A DNA stretch of 64,000 nt, taken from positions 170,224 through 234,223 of the forward strand of contig NZ_NOLJ01000009.1 of assembly GCF_002246015.1 (NCBI RefSeq), written 5' to 3'. The DNA comes from Nostoc sp. 'Peltigera membranacea cyanobiont' 210A. Lineage in GTDB: Bacteria > Cyanobacteriota > Cyanobacteriia > Cyanobacteriales > Nostocaceae. Positions 8,860 to 18,260 of the stretch are shown piece by piece. Both the position numbers and the translations under genes were made by a program. The first letter of the stretch is position 1. Each line of letters opens with the position of its first letter. The notes beneath the pieces are model-generated. The model did no database searches, was not told the origin of the DNA, and saw only the letters and a program-made list of their open reading frames with translations.

Positions 8860-9126
8860 ATGTTTAACAATAATCTTTTTTCCGAACCTTTTGGTGAAAC
8901 AACTGACGTGGAAATTTGGCTTAGTCGGGCTGGGCTAAAATTTGAAGACTTAGGTAATGATGTCACTAGTATAGCCATTCGTAAGCAATGGCGGGAATAT
9001 CAAGCGGCAGTGCAAAGATGCTGTGCAACCTTCCATCAACCACCAGAACGTGTTCAACTGAGTGGCATTTATCAAAAGTTGAGAATACCTAGTAGTGAAG
9101 CAATGAGGTATAAAGTTCTTAATTAA
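8860..9126 (+). CDS. Small hypothetical protein downstream of Rrf2 regulator
   Basis: An 88-residue protein beginning 19 bp after the Rrf2 gene, so probably co-transcribed. It is soluble, has one Cys-Cys pair, and has no domain I recognise. Downstream DNA is an eroded insertion sequence, which marks the end of the unit. Confidence 0.55.
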   Translation: MFNNNLFSEPFGETTDVEIWLSRAGLKFEDLGNDVTSIAIRKQWREYQAAVQRCCATFHQPPERVQLSGIYQKLRIPSSEAMRYKVLN

Positions 9127-9198
9127 TTGGTGATCTAGCGATGCGGCACTTAAGCAGCAAGACAGTAGTAGCTTCTGGGTGAGGAGGGTAACTTCCTT

Positions 9199-9333
9199 GC
9201 TTACACTCAGATGTTGTTTGCGTCCATGTATTTTTTTGATGCTATTATAACCTACATCGATGGAAATCATCGTTGCTGCTTCCACTGGTTGACTATCAAC
9301 TGCCGCTTCTGATGGACTAGAGCGTGTCATCAA
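9199..9333 (-). pseudogene. IS5-family transposase remnant
   Basis: About 45 residues on the minus strand read SPSEAAVDSQPVEAAT then DVGYNSIKKIHGRKQHL. This is the region around the first catalytic Asp (AVDSQ) and the KxxGRKxHL block of IS5/IS1031-type DDE transposases. The remainder of the enzyme is missing. The fragment abuts the inverted repeat at 9317. Confidence 0.65.
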
Positions 9334-9429
9334 TTTAAGCAGATAACAGAAGCAGCTAAATAAATTGCACCATTTGGCTTATCCTAAGAATCCCTGATTC
9401 CAGTTTATCTAATTGATGACACGCCCTAG
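9317..9429. mobile_element. 113-bp MITE-like element with 20-bp inverted repeats
   Basis: CTAGAGCGTGTCATCAATTT at 9317-9336 and its near-complement at 9410-9429 match in 18 of 20 positions and flank a short non-coding interior. The left end overlaps the IS5-type transposase remnant. It is either a miniature element or the fused ends of a deleted copy of that insertion sequence. Confidence 0.6.
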
Positions 9430-9529
9430 ATATAATATGTGGCGCTCTAAATTATACTTTTTGGAGCCTGAAAGACTTGCGTGAGGTTTTCATCTGGAAA
9501 AATTAAATCCGTCTCAGCTTAGAACATTT

Positions 9530-11455
9530 TCAATTTGATTTCGGACGAGGAAAATTAGAAGGTGGCTGAAACTTTTCTACTGGTACATCCTTAAGTGCCT
9601 TCTGCATAAAATCACGCCAAATAGGAGCAACCATACCTCCGCCTGTCGCGTGGTTAGATAATTGTCGGTTGTTGTCCCTTCCTACCCAGATGGCAGTCGT
9701 TAACTGCGGTACAGTACCAATAAACCAAATGTCCTTCTCTGAGGAGGTTGTACCCGTCTTTCCCGCAACTGGACGACCTATATCTGCACCTCTACCAGTT
9801 CCTTCTTTAACTACCGTTTGCATCACGTCTAAAGTTGCTGCTGATGCCCAAGGGTTAAGCACTAACTGAGGTTTAGGAGTATTATCTATTAACACATTAC
9901 CACTACCGTCAGTAACACGGGCAATAATCGTTGCAGGCGAGCGCCAGCCGTAATTAGCAATAGTTGCATAAGCACTAGCCATTTCTAACGGTGTCACACC
10001 GATCGCACCTAGTGGCAAAGAACTCACAGGTAACATTGGACTCATAATTCCCAAAGTACGGCAAGTTTCAATAACTTTATTCATACCCACAGCTTTGCCA
10101 ATCTTAATTGCAGGAATATTACGAGACAGAGCCAGAGCAGTGCGAACTGGTATTGCTCCCATAAAACTATTATCGTAGTTTCGGGGATAATACCAACCGT
10201 TACCATCACGGTAACTAACCGGAGTATCTAGAATTGTTGTATTGGGTGTAAATTTACCACTAGCAAAAGCAGTATAGTAAACAAACGGCTTAAAAGAAGA
10301 TCCTGGCTGACGGTGGGCTTGAGTTGCTCGATTAAATTCGCTAGTTTTTGCATCTATACCACCTACTAGTGCTTTAACAAAATGTGTGCGCGGATCAATT
10401 GCCACCAAAGCCATTTGATTATTATTCAATCCTTGACCTTCAAGGATTTTATGCCACTTCTTGATAGTTTTTTCTGCCATCATTTGGAAGCTAGTATCAA
10501 CTGTGGTTTGTACATGCATTCCACCTTTAAGCAATGTTTCACGCCCAAACTTCTTAATTAATTCCTGCGCTACAGTATTGGTAACGTAAGGCAAAGCGCT
10601 ACCTTGAAATGACTTGATTTCACCAAGTTTAATGTTTTGTTTGAGGGCATCATTATACTCTTGCTGGCTAATCCAATTCAGTTCTAACATTCGCCCCAAT
10701 ACTTCTTTTTGTTTTTGTTTTGCCAACTTCATGCTGACAAACGGGCTAAATTCTTCTGGAGCTTGAATCAAACCGGCCATCATTGCTGATTCGCCCAAAG
10801 TCAAATTTTGCGCTGATTTTTTAAAGTAAGTGCGTGCTGCTGTCTGAACACCATAGTTATTATGACCCCAGTAAACTTGATTGAGGTACATTTCTAATAT
10901 TTCATCTTTACTAAGAACTTGCTCTAAGCGAATTGCTAATACTGCTTCTGCTATTTTTCGGGTAAAAGCACGTTTTTGAGATAAGAAAATATTTTTTACC
11001 AACTGCATGGTGATTGTAGAACCACCCTCTCGGACTTCCCCAGATGCAAAATTGACTAATGCAGCACGTCCAATACCACCGGGATTAATACCATGATGCT
11101 CGTAGAAACGGCTATCTTCGCTAGCTAATACCGCTCGTTTCAAATTGGGGGAAATTTGATTTAAAGGCACTACTTGGCGGTTAGCTTCCCCATGTATACG
11201 TGTTAAAAGCTTACCTTTAATATCATATATATAAGTTGTTTCTGAGGGTACAAAGCTTCGTAGTTGCCTAACATCTGGCAGATCGCGGAAACTAATGGCT
11301 AAACCAACTAACCCTCCAGCTAATATAGAACTTGATAGCATCGTAATTGATAGGAGGGTACCACCAGTTACTTGACCGACCTTTTTCAAAAACTCAGAAT
11401 TAGGTAAAGTTTGAACTTGTGATTGTTTCTCTGCAAAAGTTTTAAAGGATGACAC
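9530..11455 (-). CDS. Class A penicillin-binding protein (PBP1A type)
   Basis: A 641-residue bifunctional peptidoglycan synthase. An N-terminal membrane anchor (about 27-55) is followed by a GT51 glycosyltransferase domain with EDSRFYEHHGIN and GGSTITMQLVKN, which polymerises lipid II. The transpeptidase domain carries SSFK (QPGSSFKPFVYY), SRN (SRNIPAI) and KTG (AGKTGTTSSE). Length and order are normal for the family. The start codon is GTG. It is flanked by non-operonic genes; the upstream gap contains ATCGGT repeats facing the kinase gene. Confidence 0.93.
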   Translation of the reverse strand: MSSFKTFAEKQSQVQTLPNSEFLKKVGQVTGGTLLSITMLSSSILAGGLVGLAISFRDLPDVRQLRSFVPSETTYIYDIKGKLLTRIHGEANRQVVPLNQISPNLKRAVLASEDSRFYEHHGINPGGIGRAALVNFASGEVREGGSTITMQLVKNIFLSQKRAFTRKIAEAVLAIRLEQVLSKDEILEMYLNQVYWGHNNYGVQTAARTYFKKSAQNLTLGESAMMAGLIQAPEEFSPFVSMKLAKQKQKEVLGRMLELNWISQQEYNDALKQNIKLGEIKSFQGSALPYVTNTVAQELIKKFGRETLLKGGMHVQTTVDTSFQMMAEKTIKKWHKILEGQGLNNNQMALVAIDPRTHFVKALVGGIDAKTSEFNRATQAHRQPGSSFKPFVYYTAFASGKFTPNTTILDTPVSYRDGNGWYYPRNYDNSFMGAIPVRTALALSRNIPAIKIGKAVGMNKVIETCRTLGIMSPMLPVSSLPLGAIGVTPLEMASAYATIANYGWRSPATIIARVTDGSGNVLIDNTPKPQLVLNPWASAATLDVMQTVVKEGTGRGADIGRPVAGKTGTTSSEKDIWFIGTVPQLTTAIWVGRDNNRQLSNHATGGGMVAPIWRDFMQKALKDVPVEKFQPPSNFPRPKSN

Positions 11456-11610
11456 GGCAATTTGATTTCCTCAATTATTAAATTTTGGTTTTACCTATAT
11501 AAATATAAAGAAAATAAAATTTCTCCAAATAAACATTTAAATTTATTTGAAGAAAAGTTAGTGTGATGCATAATTGCATAAGGAGTTATTTTAAATAGCA
11601 TTTTAACAAA

Positions 11611-11654
11611 TAGCTGTGGAGATAAAGGGCAAAAATCGGGTAAAAATCGGTTAG
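11611..11654 (+). promoter_or_regulatory. Direct-repeat region upstream of CHASE3 kinase
   Basis: The block CTGTGGAGATAAAGGGCAAA is followed by ATCGGG (11635) and ATCGGT (11646), again 11 bp apart. A closely similar block (TGTGGAGATAAGGGGCAAAT followed by ATCGGT at 3356) lies at 3325-3364 beside the OmpR-type regulator gene. The shared layout suggests a common DNA-binding regulator. The rest of the gap between the PBP1A gene and the kinase shows nothing else. Confidence 0.4.
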
Positions 11655-11756
11655 TAGGAAAAATAATTTTGAACTAAGCTTTTATTGGAAAAATCTTTAC
11701 TTTGATGTAAGGTCTTGGATAAGATATGGACTCTGAACCATTAATTGATTTTTTCT

Positions 11757-13157
11757 ATGAAATGGTCGCTCGAAAGGAAATGGATAACCTCTGGCTTTGG
11801 CTTGAGCTTATTATTAATGGGTGCAGCTAGTATGATTTCTTACCAGAACGCTACTCAGTTAATTACAAGTAGCAATCAAGTGAAGGACACACATGAGGTA
11901 ATGAAAAATGTTATTGACATCTTCGCTACACTAACCGATGCAGAAGCCGGACGCAGGGGTTATATTCTTTATAGAGAGCAATCAGAACTCAAACGTTACT
12001 ATCAGGCAATGCAAAGCCTGGATGCCAAAGTCAAAAAGTTGCAGCAACAACTTGCTGATGACTCTTATCAACAGCAGCAAATAACGAAGCTGAAATTCCT
12101 AATTGCTCAAAGAGTTCAATTATCTAAACAGTCGATTAACCTCAAAGAAGTAGGTAAATCAAGCTTTGCTATTCAAGCACCTCTACTTACTCAAAGTAAC
12201 CAAAACCGTAATCAAATCCGCGAAACGCTTACCCAAATGCAAGCTAGGGAGGAACAGTTACTGCAAATCTCAGTCAGACATTCCCAAGAGAATATCCGTA
12301 ACCGGATGTTGATTGAATTCCTCGGTACTTTCTTGAGTTTTGCCATTTTATTAGGAGTTTATGCCTTACTTTATCAACAATTAGTGAAGCGCCAAGAAGC
12401 AGAAGCTATTCAACAAACTTTAGCTCAAGAAAAAGAACTTAGTGAATTAAAGTTACGCTTTTTTTCAATGGTATCCCATGAATTTCGTACACCATTGAGT
12501 ATTATATTGGGATCGGCTCAACTATTGGCTCAAAGTAATCAGCAGTGGACGGAAGAGAAGAAACTTAAAAATCTGTATCGCATTCAATCTTCAGCTAGGT
12601 CAATGAACCAGTTACTAACCGATATTTTAACTTTGACTAGGGCAGAAGCTGGGAAATTAGAATTTCATCCAGAACTGATAGATTTGGAAGCATTTTGCAT
12701 TAATTTGATCGAAGACCTCCAATTTTCTAATCAACAACATCATACTATTAAATTTATTAGTCAAGGTAACTGTACTCATGCCAAATTAGACGAAAATATA
12801 CTTTATTCTGTTCTGAGTAACTTACTCTCAAATGCAATTAAATATTCACCTCCAGAGGGAAGTATTTTCTTAATTCTTAGTTGTGAATCATCCGCAATAT
12901 TTTTCCAAGTTAAAGATAATGGGATAGGAATTCCTGGCGAATTTAAAGAGCATTTATTTGAGCCTTTTCATTGTGCTAATAATGTAGGCAAGATTGTTGG
13001 CAGTGGACTAGGACTTGCTGTGGTGAAAAAGTGTTTAGAAATACATCATGGAGAAATTTATGTAGATAGCGAAGTAGGAGGTGGAACAAGTTTTACGATA
13101 AAATTTTCCCAACAAGGAACAGTAATAATCAAGAGTAAATTAAGCAGTCATGATTAA
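11757..13157 (+). CDS. CHASE3-domain sensor histidine kinase
   Basis: A membrane kinase of about 466 residues. An N-terminal transmembrane helix, an extracytoplasmic helical CHASE3 sensor (about residues 35-175; landmark DAEAGRRGYILY), a second membrane helix (about 185-205), then HisKA with FFSMVSHEFRTPLS (phospho-acceptor His) and HATPase with NLLSNAIKYSPP, DNGIGIP and GSGLGLAVVKKC boxes. A TTG four codons upstream is possible, but ATG at 11757 is preferred. No regulator is directly fused; a receiver-only gene begins 132 bp downstream. Confidence 0.9.
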   Translation: MKWSLERKWITSGFGLSLLLMGAASMISYQNATQLITSSNQVKDTHEVMKNVIDIFATLTDAEAGRRGYILYREQSELKRYYQAMQSLDAKVKKLQQQLADDSYQQQQITKLKFLIAQRVQLSKQSINLKEVGKSSFAIQAPLLTQSNQNRNQIRETLTQMQAREEQLLQISVRHSQENIRNRMLIEFLGTFLSFAILLGVYALLYQQLVKRQEAEAIQQTLAQEKELSELKLRFFSMVSHEFRTPLSIILGSAQLLAQSNQQWTEEKKLKNLYRIQSSARSMNQLLTDILTLTRAEAGKLEFHPELIDLEAFCINLIEDLQFSNQQHHTIKFISQGNCTHAKLDENILYSVLSNLLSNAIKYSPPEGSIFLILSCESSAIFFQVKDNGIGIPGEFKEHLFEPFHCANNVGKIVGSGLGLAVVKKCLEIHHGEIYVDSEVGGGTSFTIKFSQQGTVIIKSKLSSHD

Positions 13158-13289
13158 ACTTAAACCTTCTTGGTGATAAGGTTTTCATCCTTACTATTTA
13201 ACAAATTAATTTCGAGAGGAAGATGTTACAAATATATCTGTTAATACAAAATATTATTATAAATAACTCCCGATAATTGAGAATAAACA

Positions 13290-13667
13290 ATGCCACATGT
13301 ATTACTTGTAGATGATGAAGCGGCTCTTTGCGACAGTCTCACCTATACACTACAAAAAGAAGGTTACACGGTGACTACAGCCGCCGATGGACATAGTGCA
13401 ATCAAACAGTTTCACAAGCAAGTACCAGATATAATTTTGCTTGATTTGATGTTACCAGTAGTTGACGGTATGGAAGTTTGCTGGCGGATTCGGGCATTTT
13501 CCAATGTACCTATTGTGATGCTCACAGCTAAAGATGAGGATATTGATAAAATTTGGGGGTTAGAAGCAGGTGCAGATGATTATATTACTAAGCCGTTTAA
13601 CACCCGCGAACTACTAGCACGTATCAAAGCAGTATTGCGTCGTCGTTCTGGGGAGCAGCCTTCATGA
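13290..13667 (+). CDS. Receiver-only response regulator (OmpR-type, DNA-binding domain absent)
   Basis: A 125-residue receiver domain with Asp-Asp at 8-9 (VDDE), phospho-acceptor in LLDLMLP, Thr in MLTAKD and Lys in TKPF. The end (RELLARIKAVLRRRSG) is the linker that in OmpR-type regulators leads into a winged-helix domain. Here the stop follows at once and overlaps the next gene's start by four bases (ATGA), and no DNA-binding domain fragment remains. It is probably co-translated with the kinase and acts as a single-domain phospho-carrier or modulator. Confidence 0.88.
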   Translation: MPHVLLVDDEAALCDSLTYTLQKEGYTVTTAADGHSAIKQFHKQVPDIILLDLMLPVVDGMEVCWRIRAFSNVPIVMLTAKDEDIDKIWGLEAGADDYITKPFNTRELLARIKAVLRRRSGEQPS

Positions 13668-15091
13668 GAGGCTGGATACCTGGGATTAAATTAAATACAA
13701 TTTATGCTAAGTTGTTAGGCACATACCTGATGCTAACAGCTTTTGGAACGTCGTTGATGGCAGGTTATATCCTGTGGTCGTTCCATGATTACTTCATGCG
13801 ATCGCGGCAAGTAGATTTGGATAACTGGACGAGTGCATTAAGCGAAAGTGTTGCAGATGCACTAGAAGAAAAAGATATTAAACAGGTAAATTTACTGGTG
13901 CAACGGTATGGCGCACCACAAACTGTAACACTACGTGTTTTTAGTCAACAAGGCAGTTTATTAGCCACTTCTGACCCAAAGTTAGACAGCCAAGTTAAGG
14001 ATTGGTTTCAGGTTCCGGGAATACGGGAAGCTCTACAAAATCATGTAAAACAAGGAATCGCCAAAGGCGTTTTATCAAACGACGATCGCCTCTACATTAC
14101 CAGACCTATTGAGCGTAAAGGTCAATTGTTGGGCGTAATCCGAATGTCTATGACTTTGGAGCAGCTTCAGCGACAGTTTGCTAGGGTAATTTGGAGTATT
14201 TTGGGAACGCTAGCAATAACAATTCTACTATGTGCATTAATTAGCAGTCGGTTTGCTCGTAGTCTCTCAAAGCCAATTGAGATTATGCAGAACTTTGCTA
14301 TTCGCTTGGGTGGCGGTCATTTTGGTGATAAGCTGACGATCCATGAGAACAATGAGTTAGATCAATTGGCAGCAGAACTCAACCGGATGAGTGAGCGGTT
14401 AGCTTCCTTAGACAAAGAGCGACGGGTGTTTTTAGCCAATGTCTCCCATGAACTGCGTACCCCTATAAGTAACATTCAGGTGACAGTAGACGCACTCAAA
14501 GCTGGAGCATCTGAAGAACCAGAATTACGCGATCGCTTTTTTCAAACTATCGAAAGCGAAATCAAGCGTTTATCACGATTGATTCATGACTTGCTGGATT
14601 TAGGACGTTTGGAAGCAGGAGTTACTGAACTAGAAAAGCAAGCTATTTCGCTGGATGGATTGATTAACCGTGCTGTTAATGCATTAGAACCGCGAATGCG
14701 AACTCTGAGAATTTCTACACAGGTGAACGTGGGAAATCTAATAATTCAGGGCGATCCAGAGCGACTATTACAAGCGATCCTTAATTTGTTGGATAATGCG
14801 ATTAAGCACTCACCAGCCAATTCTCAAGTATCTATTTCTGGATACAGCCAAGGCAAACAAGCTATTATTCAAATTCAAGACCAGGGAAAAGGCATAAAAG
14901 ACGGTGATTTACCCAGAATATTTGAGCAATTTTATACAACAGACCCCGCACGCAAAGGTAGTGGCAATGGTCTGGGGTTAGCAATTTCTAAGCGGATTAT
15001 TGAAGCTCATCAAGGCAGTATTATCGCCAGCAGCACACCAAATCAAGGGGCAACTTTTATTATATACTTGCCGATAATTCGTAATTCGTAA
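13664..15091 (+). CDS. HAMP-type sensor histidine kinase
   Basis: A 475-residue kinase. There are two membrane helices (about 18-40 and 175-197) flanking an extracytoplasmic sensor, then HAMP (about 198-250), HisKA with VFLANVSHELRTPIS, and HATPase with NLLDNAIKHSP, DQGKGI and GSGNGLGLAISKRI. Its start overlaps the receiver-only gene, so the pair forms an operon. The final residues (PIIRNS) are encoded by GTAATTC heptamer repeats, indicating that repeat DNA replaced the original 3' end. Confidence 0.9.
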   Translation: MRGWIPGIKLNTIYAKLLGTYLMLTAFGTSLMAGYILWSFHDYFMRSRQVDLDNWTSALSESVADALEEKDIKQVNLLVQRYGAPQTVTLRVFSQQGSLLATSDPKLDSQVKDWFQVPGIREALQNHVKQGIAKGVLSNDDRLYITRPIERKGQLLGVIRMSMTLEQLQRQFARVIWSILGTLAITILLCALISSRFARSLSKPIEIMQNFAIRLGGGHFGDKLTIHENNELDQLAAELNRMSERLASLDKERRVFLANVSHELRTPISNIQVTVDALKAGASEEPELRDRFFQTIESEIKRLSRLIHDLLDLGRLEAGVTELEKQAISLDGLINRAVNALEPRMRTLRISTQVNVGNLIIQGDPERLLQAILNLLDNAIKHSPANSQVSISGYSQGKQAIIQIQDQGKGIKDGDLPRIFEQFYTTDPARKGSGNGLGLAISKRIIEAHQGSIIASSTPNQGATFIIYLPIIRNS

Positions 15092-15140
15092 TGACGCTCC
15101 TGCGTCGCTAACGCTGTGCTAACGTAATTCGTAATTCGTC
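15073..15140. repeat. Dispersed repeat flanked by GTAATTC heptamers
   Basis: GTAATTC heptamers at 15080-15090 and 15123-15140 flank a 28-bp block starting GACGCTCCTGCGTCGCTAAC (15093-15120). The same 28-bp block recurs with one mismatch at 59176-59203. The left heptamers form the end of the kinase coding sequence. The following gap to 15320 holds further repeat-like DNA but no gene. Confidence 0.65.
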
Positions 15141-15320
15141 ATTTGTAATACTCTACGGGTAGGGTTGCGCCTATATAATTAACGCCGTGTGGGACTTTAT
15201 CTCAGACCTAACCCCCAACCCCTTCCCTACTAGCGTTGGCGAGCAAGAATCAAAGCCTCTCGACCTTTCGGGGAGAGGAATGGAAGTGGGGTTTCAAGAA
15301 TAAGTCGCACATCGCGTTAA

Positions 15321-17927
15321 TTAAGTTTTGACCATGATAACCGTACAATTACTCTTGCGAGAAATATTCTCGGCAATATTTCCTTGAATCGCTTGTTGTA
15401 GTAGACTTTCACGGCTAGCTCCCAGGACAATCACATCACTATTGTCAAGTTTTGCACAATTAAGGACAGCATCAGAAACAGAACTGGCACGAACTGGAGT
15501 AGCCATCACTTTACCGCTAACTCGGCGTTGCAGAAAGCGAACAGATTTATCTAATAATGTTGTGTCAGGAATGGAGTTAGTCGGCTGGAAAACCTGACAT
15601 AGCTTGATTTGTGGTGATGTACTTAAAGAAGCAAGAGCTGGTAATAACTTAATTGCTTGGCTGGAGTTAGGGCCGCCTGCCATTGGCAACAACCAACGGT
15701 CAAAGGATCTTTTATCATCTAATTTAGCCAAGATAACATCACAACCTGCCTGTCGAATTATGGTATCCACTACTCGGCTAAAAACTCTACCAGGAGTTGA
15801 TGTAGTGCCTTTCCATCCCATCAGCACCAAGTCAATGTGTCGTTCTTTGACAGTCTCCAAAATTGCCCCAGCAACATTATGGGCAACTCTGATCTGGGTG
15901 TGAACGGGAATCCGCGAATTCTCTCCTAAAAGTATTGCCCGTTGCAAAAGTTGAAGGCTTTTGCTGATTTGTACTGGTGTTTCCGATGGGATGCGGCTAG
16001 ACGGAACGATAATCACTTGTAGGCATTCTATTTCGTAATTGCGATCTTTAGCGATCGCAACTGCCATTTCCAATAAAGTCTCGGCTGTCTGTGGATGTGA
16101 AAGTGGTACTAGTAACCGTCCTTTGCCTGTAGCCGGAGCGCGAGTTTGGTAAACCACATAAGAAGGTGCTGATTTACGTTCTATTTGTTCGCTATTACCA
16201 CTGAGTTGCTCTGCTTCTACACGGATAATATCACTACGAGTAATAATTCCTATGAGCTTGCGATTTTCTGTAACAGGTAAGCAGCTGAGATGATAACGAT
16301 TGAGTATATGCAGTACATGAGCCAGCGTAGCTGTGGGAGTTACTGTCACCGGCTCTGGTGTCATAATCTCGCTAATAGTGGTATCTTTGCCTAATTGTTC
16401 TGAAGCAATATTAACTAAATCTTTCTGAGTCACAATACCAACAACTTTACCATTCTCTAAAACCGGGAAGTTGCGATGGTGAGAGTTGGAAAATGCCTGT
16501 ACTGCTTCATCAGTACTCATTTGGCTAGAGAGAGTTTCCACACGCCGTTGCATCACATCTACGGCACTCAGTTGTGCTAGAAGTCCTTCTGTGCTAGGCT
16601 CCTTGGTGATGTGAATCCCTTTCCACTCTAGTAGAAGGTCGTAGAGCGATCGATGGTCAATTTTTTCTGCCACTAAATAGGCAACCACAGACGCAATCAT
16701 TAGCGGTAGCACCAGATTGAAATCTGTTGTCATCTCAAATACAATGACGACCGCTGTAATTGGTACTTTGGAGACGGCACTAAAAAAGGCAGCCATGCCG
16801 ACATGAGCATAGACTGTTGCAGCACTCATTCCCAGTAAACTGTGTTCGACAGCACCCACTAAGTAACCAAGGGCAGCTCCCAAAGCCAAAGTGGGAACTA
16901 GTAAACCCCCTGGTGCTCCAGAGCCGTAAGTAAAAATAATTAGGATAAACTGAACTAAAAGAGCGATCGCTGCAAATGACCAATTAGCACTACCCGCAAG
17001 CAAAATTTCTCTTAACCCAGCATGATCCCGAAAGGCAGCAGGTAATAAAGCGATCGCCAAACCACTCACTAACCCAGCAATTCCAATTCGCCAGGGTAAA
17101 CTCAACCTTACCAGGCGGCGGTTAATTGCTAGACTCTCAAGAATACCTTTATTAAATAGAATGCCTAGAAGTCCCGCCAACACTCCTAAAATCAAGTAGA
17201 AAGGGATTTCCTGAGCGAAGAAAGTTGTATCGGGAAGACCTAAATTTAGATGATTCAGATCCAGGTTGTGACTACCATAGAGTCGAGAGATGACTGAAGC
17301 AATGAAAGAAGCCAAAATCGCAGTACCAAGAGTGATACCTGACACATCTTGGAGTAATTCTTCCACTACAAAAAGCACACCTGCGATCGGTGCATTAAAA
17401 GCCGCAGCTAAACCAGCCCCGGCTCCGGCGGCGATCAGTTGGCGACGATGCTCTGGTGAAGTCGGTGCCCAATTACTCAGTTGATTTGCCAAAGCTGCCC
17501 CAATTTGGACAGTTGGCCCTTCCCGTCCCAAAGGCATTCCCGAACCCAACACTAATGTAGCGCTGATCAACTTCACCAAAGCAATTCGCAGATTTAACGG
17601 CATTGGTACGCGAGCCAATACCGCTTTGACTTCCGACATCCCACTACCTGATGCTTCCGGTGCAAAGCGCTCTACTAGCCAACCAGCTAAGATTCCTCCT
17701 ATCAGTCCAATGCCTGGTAGCACCAAGTAGGCAGGCCAATGGTAAGAAATACGCACTCGCAATGCGCCTGCCCAATCCACTGCCTGTCCTAGCAGAACTG
17801 CCGCTAACCCAGAAACTAGACCAATTAGGCAAGCTTCCACGAAAGCCAAGCGCCTGGGTTGAACCAACTGACGGGAGAGCCTCAACCAGAGAATTTTACC
17901 CCTGGCTAACATATTTTTAGCAATCAC
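15321..17927 (-). CDS. ClC-type chloride/proton antiporter with CBS and Usp domains
   Basis: An 868-residue protein. Residues 20-430 form a ClC anion transporter with the selectivity motifs GSGMSEVK, GREGPTVQIGAA and GSGAPGGLLVPT; the Glu of GREGP is the gating/proton residue of Cl-/H+ antiporters. A CBS pair (about 455-570; VMQRRVETL and IMTPEPVTV) probably binds adenine nucleotides. Two C-terminal universal-stress-protein-like segments (about 600-735 and 740-868) follow, each with an ATP-loop-like pattern such as LVLMGWKG. This ClC-CBS-Usp fusion is known in cyanobacteria. The gene stands alone. Confidence 0.9.
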   Translation of the reverse strand: MIAKNMLARGKILWLRLSRQLVQPRRLAFVEACLIGLVSGLAAVLLGQAVDWAGALRVRISYHWPAYLVLPGIGLIGGILAGWLVERFAPEASGSGMSEVKAVLARVPMPLNLRIALVKLISATLVLGSGMPLGREGPTVQIGAALANQLSNWAPTSPEHRRQLIAAGAGAGLAAAFNAPIAGVLFVVEELLQDVSGITLGTAILASFIASVISRLYGSHNLDLNHLNLGLPDTTFFAQEIPFYLILGVLAGLLGILFNKGILESLAINRRLVRLSLPWRIGIAGLVSGLAIALLPAAFRDHAGLREILLAGSANWSFAAIALLVQFILIIFTYGSGAPGGLLVPTLALGAALGYLVGAVEHSLLGMSAATVYAHVGMAAFFSAVSKVPITAVVIVFEMTTDFNLVLPLMIASVVAYLVAEKIDHRSLYDLLLEWKGIHITKEPSTEGLLAQLSAVDVMQRRVETLSSQMSTDEAVQAFSNSHHRNFPVLENGKVVGIVTQKDLVNIASEQLGKDTTISEIMTPEPVTVTPTATLAHVLHILNRYHLSCLPVTENRKLIGIITRSDIIRVEAEQLSGNSEQIERKSAPSYVVYQTRAPATGKGRLLVPLSHPQTAETLLEMAVAIAKDRNYEIECLQVIIVPSSRIPSETPVQISKSLQLLQRAILLGENSRIPVHTQIRVAHNVAGAILETVKERHIDLVLMGWKGTTSTPGRVFSRVVDTIIRQAGCDVILAKLDDKRSFDRWLLPMAGGPNSSQAIKLLPALASLSTSPQIKLCQVFQPTNSIPDTTLLDKSVRFLQRRVSGKVMATPVRASSVSDAVLNCAKLDNSDVIVLGASRESLLQQAIQGNIAENISRKSNCTVIMVKT

Positions 17928-18230
17928 TTGTCATCAATGAAGGTATATAAATGTCTGAAATGTCTTACCGTTCACCCTATTCATAGAGTTTCATAAGAAA
18001 ATGAAATTAGAATGAAATTTTTCTATGCCTAAAGATAGGTATGTACAGTAGCAATACGTGACTGTAGTGTTTTATACTTAAAACTCCTGCTTTAATACAG
18101 CCAACTCTGATAATCTGTATTTGTCTCTTTCATATCTTCATAAAGCCAAACCATGCGATCCAGATACCATAGTTTGCCAAAAGCTGTTGATTGTTAAAAA
18201 CGCAACTTCAGTAGACTGAAAATTTTTGTG

Positions 18231-18260
18231 ATCGCCTACGTGGGCGCTCCGCACCATCGC
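18231..18260. repeat. Dispersed repeat in a 937-bp gene-poor gap
   Basis: ATCGCCTACGTGGGCGCTCC followed by GCACCATCGC is a typical HIP1-associated dispersed repeat. The surrounding gap 17928-18864 is AT-rich. I found no convincing gene in it; short frames around 18463-18735 lack family resemblance and a clear ribosome site. Confidence 0.5.
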
